Origin: Actinomycetota bacterium
GTDB taxonomy: Bacteria; Actinomycetota; Aquicultoria; Subteraquimicrobiales; UBA9087
Direction of reading: 5' to 3'
Length of the DNA stretch: 34,159 nt
NCBI GenBank assembly: GCA_030019215.1
Contig: JASEEZ010000006.1
Coordinates: 1 to 34,159, forward strand
The notes beneath the pieces were generated by a model, which saw only the letters and a list, made by a program, of their open reading frames with translations, searched no databases and was not told where the DNA came from. Positions within the stretch are counted from its first letter, which is position 1; each line of letters begins with the position of its first letter. Position numbers and translations under genes: made by a program. Below are positions 30,142 to 34,159 of this stretch, piece by piece.

Positions 30142-30312
30142 GTGCCGTTACAACTTGTCGCTTCAGCCTGTTAGAATTAAATTTACTTTGTTTGATGTTA
30201 GTAACTGCATTTACATTAAAAATTCTAACGGGCTTAATATCGGCAAACGCTTCTTTAATAAACAGATCGAAAAAAGCTTAGATTTCTCAGGGAAAATTAG
30301 TTGTAACGGTAC
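30142..30312. repeat. 171-bp MITE-like inverted-repeat element upstream of cooC
   Basis: The ends GTGCCGTTACAACT (30142-30155) and AGTTGTAACGGTAC (30299-30312) are inverted with 13 of 14 matching. A second nested pair lies inside (GCCTGTTAGAATT near 30166 and AATTCTAACGGGC near 30221). There is no open frame of note. It occupies most of the 254-base acsV-cooC gap; 30313-30382 holds no feature I recognise. Confidence 0.72.
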
Positions 30313-30382
30313 TAGCTCACCCCCGCCGTGTCTGCCGACAGGCAGGTCGACAAAGCAACCAATCAACCCTCGCTCCGACCAT

Positions 30383-32317
30383 TCACTCTCGACTTTTCAG
30401 GGCCGCCATCACCGAGGGAAATTTCTCGATGTTCGTGTGCGGCAAGAAAAGTGCGGAGATGAAGCTCTCCATGAAAGCGGGGTTAACGCTTAACTCCAGA
30501 TAGGTCATCTTCCTTGCTATCTCCTCGGCCACGCTCTCCATCTCCTTGGAAAGGAGGATGAGACGCGTCCCCAGAAGAGACCCATTGCCGATGAACTTCA
30601 CCCTCTCGCAGGGAATCTCGGGAATTAGACCCAGAACTATCGCCTTATCCAATTCAAGATAGTTACCGAATCCTCCGGCGATGAGCACCTGTTTTACATC
30701 GGAGATGGGTATCTGCGCCGAATCGAGCAAGATGCTGATCCCGGCATAAATGGCCCCCTTCGTTCTGATTAAATTGTCAATGTCCACCTCAGTGAGGGCT
30801 ATGTCCTTCCCTATCGCGGTCTCGTCTGCCCAGGCCAGAATGTACTCCGCCCCTCCCTCGTTCTTTCTCACTCGGGGCGTATCCAGGTCCAGATTGAATT
30901 TCCCTTTTTGATCGATGACCTTGGATAAGAAGAGTTCGGCTGCAGCGTCGATCATTCCCGAGCCACAAATCCCCTTGGGCTTCGTCTGACCGATGGTGAG
31001 AATCATGGGCTCATAGGTGTCCCGGCTGATCCTAACGGACTCAATCGCTCCCGTCGTCGCACGCATCCCGTGCTTAATTGTTCCGCCTTCGAAGGCCGGG
31101 CCAGCCGAACAGGAACAGGATAACAACCAATCTCGGTTTCCCAGAACTATCTCCCCATTGGTCCCGATGTCTATGTATAAAGTGAGTTCATCCGCCTGGT
31201 ACATCCCGGAACCAAGAATCCCCGCCGTTATATCTCCACCAACGTAGCTGGCTCTACCCGGGAAGACATAGATGTAGACGCCATCGCCCACCTCCAGGCC
31301 CAACTCCCTGGCCCTCACCAGAGGGCAAAAGGTAATCATGGGGATATAGGGTTCCTCTCGGATATACTTTGGGTTCAAACCCAAGAAGAGATGGGTCATT
31401 GTCGTATTTCCCGCCACGGCCATAAAAGTGATATCCGATATGGAGCGCTTGCTCTTTTGTAAAAGAACATCGATCAAATCATTTATGGTCGAGACCACCA
31501 GCTGCTGTAACTTGGCCAGGTTCTCGCCCTTCTGCGAGTAGATAATCCTGGTTATGATATCTTCCCCGCAACTGACCTGCGCATTATAATCAGAGGCACT
31601 GGCCAAAGTCTTGCCGGTATTTAAATCCAGCAATTGGGCATAGACGGTAGTCGTGCCCAGATCGACAGCCAACCCGCAGTTGTATTTTTGCCTGTCGCCC
31701 GCCTCCACCTGGACAAGCCTTTCCCTCCCCCCGTGGGAGAGAAAGGTCATCGTCGCCTGCCAGTTCCTCTCCCTTAAGGTCGCGGCCAAGTTCCTCAACG
31801 CCGCGAAGTTCACCTGAAAATCTTTGATCCCGTGCTCCCGATCGAGCTCCCGTTTCAATCTTTCCAGATCACCTATGTTATCCTCGAGCGTGGGAGAAGG
31901 AAGCTGGATCGAGAGCTTCCTCGCCTTGGGGTCGAGCCTCCATCCCTTGACCAACCTCAAGGCGTCCTCGGGGGACAAGAGCACCCCACAGGCAGAAACC
32001 GTCCTCCGACGATCGAGAACCCTCTTCTCCCCCAACCTGCTCTCGGGAGGTATCCTGACAGCGAGATCGCCTTCGACGCACGTCCGGCAGGCCAGACAAT
32101 AGCCCCGCGCGATATCCTCCCTGGAAAGCTTGGGTGAGGGTTGGCGGCTCACCCGACCCTCATCGATGACCACTCGGCACTTCCCGCACGTCCCATCCCC
32201 ACCGCAGGAGGCATTGACATGCACCTCAGCGAGCATGGCCGCCCTGAGCAAATTCTCGCCCTTGTCGACCTCGATCTGCTTATTGTCGGGGTAAAAAACT
32301 ACTCTGCACTTCCGCAT
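30383..32317 (-). CDS. acsV: Reductive activator of corrinoid iron-sulfur protein (AcsV/RACo-like)
   Basis: A 644-residue ATP-dependent activator that re-reduces inactive Co(II) in CoFeSP. The N-terminal [2Fe-2S] domain has C-x5-C-x2-C in NASCGGDGTCGKCRV (about residues 38-47) and a later Cys in YCLACRTC. A linker follows, then the ASKHA ATPase domain with GLAVDLGTTTVYAQLLDL, YIDIGTNGEIVLG, GICGSGMIDAAAE and AGGFGNYLELDKAIVLGLIP. The length fits the RACo family. It lies 31 bases after fhs, with a weak ribosome site at the ATG at 32317. Its target CoFeSP is only partly encoded here (acsD). Confidence 0.92.
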   Translation of the reverse strand: MRKCRVVFYPDNKQIEVDKGENLLRAAMLAEVHVNASCGGDGTCGKCRVVIDEGRVSRQPSPKLSREDIARGYCLACRTCVEGDLAVRIPPESRLGEKRVLDRRRTVSACGVLLSPEDALRLVKGWRLDPKARKLSIQLPSPTLEDNIGDLERLKRELDREHGIKDFQVNFAALRNLAATLRERNWQATMTFLSHGGRERLVQVEAGDRQKYNCGLAVDLGTTTVYAQLLDLNTGKTLASASDYNAQVSCGEDIITRIIYSQKGENLAKLQQLVVSTINDLIDVLLQKSKRSISDITFMAVAGNTTMTHLFLGLNPKYIREEPYIPMITFCPLVRARELGLEVGDGVYIYVFPGRASYVGGDITAGILGSGMYQADELTLYIDIGTNGEIVLGNRDWLLSCSCSAGPAFEGGTIKHGMRATTGAIESVRISRDTYEPMILTIGQTKPKGICGSGMIDAAAELFLSKVIDQKGKFNLDLDTPRVRKNEGGAEYILAWADETAIGKDIALTEVDIDNLIRTKGAIYAGISILLDSAQIPISDVKQVLIAGGFGNYLELDKAIVLGLIPEIPCERVKFIGNGSLLGTRLILLSKEMESVAEEIARKMTYLELSVNPAFMESFISALFLPHTNIEKFPSVMAALKSRE

Positions 32318-32348
32318 ATTGTCTCGTGGGAAAGGAGAGGGAGCTGCC

Positions 32349-34040
32349 CTAGAAGAGCCCCACTACTTTCCCGTCCTCGCTGATATCGATCTTCGTACCC
32401 GCCGGTTTCGAGGGAAGACCCGGCATCGTTCTCATCTCCCCACAGAGAGGATACAGAAAACCGGCACCTATAGATGGTCTGATATCCCGAACGGGTAGCT
32501 TGTAGCCGGTGGGTCTTCCCTTCCAATTCGGATCGTGAGAAAGGGAAAGGTGAGTCTTGGCCATACAGATGGGAAGTTTGTCCCAGCCGAAATCCGTATA
32601 TAGCTTGATCTTGTGTTCCGCCAGCGGTGAATAGTCCACTCCATCCGCCCCGTATATCTTGGTGGCGATGGTCTCTATCTTCTCCTCAATGGAAACATCG
32701 AGCGGATAGAGGAACTGGAACTTGTGGGGTTTTTCCACGGCCTTCACGACGGCCCTGGCCAGATCAACGCCTCCTTCTCCGCCCTTCGCCCAGACCTCGC
32801 TCAAGACGGCGTCCTCGGCCCCTGCGGCGATGGCCTTCTCCTTAACGAGTTCAATCTCCTTGTCAGTGTCGTGGGTGAAGTGGTTGATGGCGACGACGAC
32901 GGGTATCCCGAAGAGGCACATGTTTTCTATCTGTTTCTCGAGATTGGCGCAGCCCTTCTCCACCGCCTCAAGATCCTCCGAGGTGAGACCGGGGTCGAGC
33001 GGCCTCCCGGGAACCACGGCATATTTGCCGCTGTGCATCTTCAGGGCCCTCACCGTGCAAACCACAACCGCACAATCCGGCTCGAGACCGCTGTAGCGGC
33101 ACTTGATATTCATCATCTTCTCCGCTCCACAGTCGGCGCCGAAGCCGCTCTCCGTCACGCAATACTCACCCAGTTTGAGGGCAACCTCGTCGGCGATGAT
33201 GGAATTGTTGCCGTGGGCTATATTGGCAAAGGGTCCGGCGTGGACAAAGACCGGTGTATTCTCGAGAGTCTGGATGAGGTTCGGTTTGAGGGCGTCCTTC
33301 ATGAGCACACACATCGCCCCGGCACATTGCAGATCCTCGGCCGTGACCGGCTTGTCGTCATAGGTGAACCCGATGATTATCTGGCCCAATTTCTTTCTCA
33401 GATCCGGAAGGTCCCGGGCCAGAGCTAGGATGGCCATTACCTCCGAAGCAACGGTGATATCGAAACCGGACTCCCGGGGGATGCCGTTGGCCTTGCCACC
33501 GAGCCCGACTATGATGTGCCTTAAGGCACGATCGCTCACATCCACCACCCGGTTCCAGCTGATGGTGAAGGGATTAATTCCCAGCTTGTTGCCGTGAAGA
33601 ATGTGTGCATCGATGAAGGCGGCGAGGAGATTGTGAGCGAGCCCCACGGCGTGAACATCTCCCGTGAAGTGAAGATTGAAATCCTCCATCGGCACAACCT
33701 GGGAATAGCCACCGCCAGCCGCCCCTCCCTTTATTCCGAAAACCGGTCCCAAGGAGGGCTGTCTGATCGCGGTGACGGTCTTCTTTCCTATCTTATTCAG
33801 GGCCATTGAGAGTCCGATGGTGGTAACGGTCTTTCCCTCTCCCAAGGGAGTGGGAGTGATAGCCGTGACATCGATATACTTCCCATTCGGTCTATCCTTG
33901 AATCCCTCCAACACATCCAAGGAGACTTTCGCCTTGTAATTGCCGTAGAGTTCGATCTCGTCTCCCTTGAGGCCAATCTCCCTGGCGATCTCCAAGATTG
34001 GCTTCATCTTGGCTTCCTGAGCTATCTCAATGTCGCTTTT
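32349..34040 (-). CDS. fhs: Formate-tetrahydrofolate ligase
   Basis: Activates formate with ATP to 10-formyl-THF, first step of the methyl branch; 563 residues from the GTG at 34040. That start gives MKSDIEIAQEAKMKPILEIA, the usual N-terminus, and has GGAGGGGAG upstream. An in-frame start 15 codons earlier is unlikely. Motifs include the P-loop TPTPLGEGKTVTTIGL, KGGAAGGGYSQVVPMEDFNL, HAGPFANIAHGNNSI and the C-terminal GAGFLYPLCGEMRTMPGLP. First visible gene of the Wood-Ljungdahl cluster. The upstream stretch 34041-34159 is AT-rich, but I could not fix a convincing promoter. Confidence 0.96.
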   Translation of the reverse strand, partial: KSDIEIAQEAKMKPILEIAREIGLKGDEIELYGNYKAKVSLDVLEGFKDRPNGKYIDVTAITPTPLGEGKTVTTIGLSMALNKIGKKTVTAIRQPSLGPVFGIKGGAAGGGYSQVVPMEDFNLHFTGDVHAVGLAHNLLAAFIDAHILHGNKLGINPFTISWNRVVDVSDRALRHIIVGLGGKANGIPRESGFDITVASEVMAILALARDLPDLRKKLGQIIIGFTYDDKPVTAEDLQCAGAMCVLMKDALKPNLIQTLENTPVFVHAGPFANIAHGNNSIIADEVALKLGEYCVTESGFGADCGAEKMMNIKCRYSGLEPDCAVVVCTVRALKMHSGKYAVVPGRPLDPGLTSEDLEAVEKGCANLEKQIENMCLFGIPVVVAINHFTHDTDKEIELVKEKAIAAGAEDAVLSEVWAKGGEGGVDLARAVVKAVEKPHKFQFLYPLDVSIEEKIETIATKIYGADGVDYSPLAEHKIKLYTDFGWDKLPICMAKTHLSLSHDPNWKGRPTGYKLPVRDIRPSIGAGFLYPLCGEMRTMPGLPSKPAGTKIDISEDGKVVGLF

Positions 34041-34159
34041 CACAAAATCTCCCCTCCTCGCTTGCTTCCAGACATTTCCCATCAATATCTAGGAAATAAA
34101 ACTATGGGTAAAGTTTAATTTTTGGACCAATTATTGTTTAGTTAGCAGCTTCATTAAGC

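Noticed and set aside
34086-34159. Promoter for the fhs-led cluster
   Set aside because: TTGGTC with AT-rich sequence about 18 bases on was seen, but no convincing -10 box; too weak to report.

Overview
The window is a bacterial chromosome segment of about 34 kb from an anaerobe that fixes or oxidises C1 compounds by the Wood-Ljungdahl pathway. Almost every gene lies on the minus strand; the only exceptions are a small ArsR operon at about 11.7-12.3 kb. Start codons are mixed ATG/GTG/TTG with strong Shine-Dalgarno sequences, and genes are tightly packed. The ACS, CODH, CoFeSP and AcsV proteins are of the bacterial (acetogen) type. Together with a DUF5667-like secreted protein, this would fit a deep-branching actinobacterial or clostridial anaerobe such as those of subsurface or hot-spring settings; that placement is inference only.

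Right part (16.1-34.0 kb): one long minus-strand Wood-Ljungdahl cluster in the order fhs, acsV, cooC, folD, acsD, then a redox module (NuoE-like, NuoF-like, a small NuoF-C-terminus/ferredoxin protein, a NuoG/FdhA-like protein), then cooS and acsB. From the NuoE-like gene to acsB the genes overlap or are separated by at most about 17 bases, with stop/start overlaps (GTGA, TTGTCTAA, GTGAGTAA). This suggests one translationally coupled set and perhaps one complex. The acsB gene is split by a 526-residue intein with a LAGLIDADG endonuclease. It is inserted directly before the first Cys of the Cys-Gly-Cys motif that holds the nickel sites of the A-cluster. The NuoG/FdhA-like protein lacks the catalytic Cys/Sec-His pair of formate dehydrogenases. 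No acsC, acsE, metF or hydrogenase H-cluster gene is present.

Middle part (13.6-16.0 kb): two mobile elements lie directly downstream of acsB. One is an IS481-like DDE element with doubled terminal repeats; the other is a REP-associated HUH/tyrosine transposase with AAGGGGTCAGGTCTT ends.

Left part (0-13.5 kb): housekeeping and stress genes. These are a MacB-type ABC transporter whose permease is frameshifted at a dinucleotide repeat, a UPF0280 protein, DNA polymerase IV, a YIP1 membrane protein, SppA, CutA, a stand-alone LigD-type 3'-phosphoesterase, a DUF72 protein, an FMN-binding protein with a frameshifted membrane anchor, a secreted DUF5667-like protein, the base-excision pair Fpg and Nth, an ArsR operon, a Phd/VapC toxin-antitoxin pair and an orphan MoaE-like protein. 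A tandem pair of small membrane protein genes, one decayed, lies at the left edge.

Intergenic DNA carries two repeat families. One is heptamer-based (CCATCAG/CCATCTG units) at about 7.1, 16.1 and 28.4 kb. The other is a MITE-like family with ends GTGCCGTTACAACT / AGTTGTAACGGTAC, with two copies inside the Wood-Ljungdahl cluster. I saw no tRNA, rRNA or CRISPR array.
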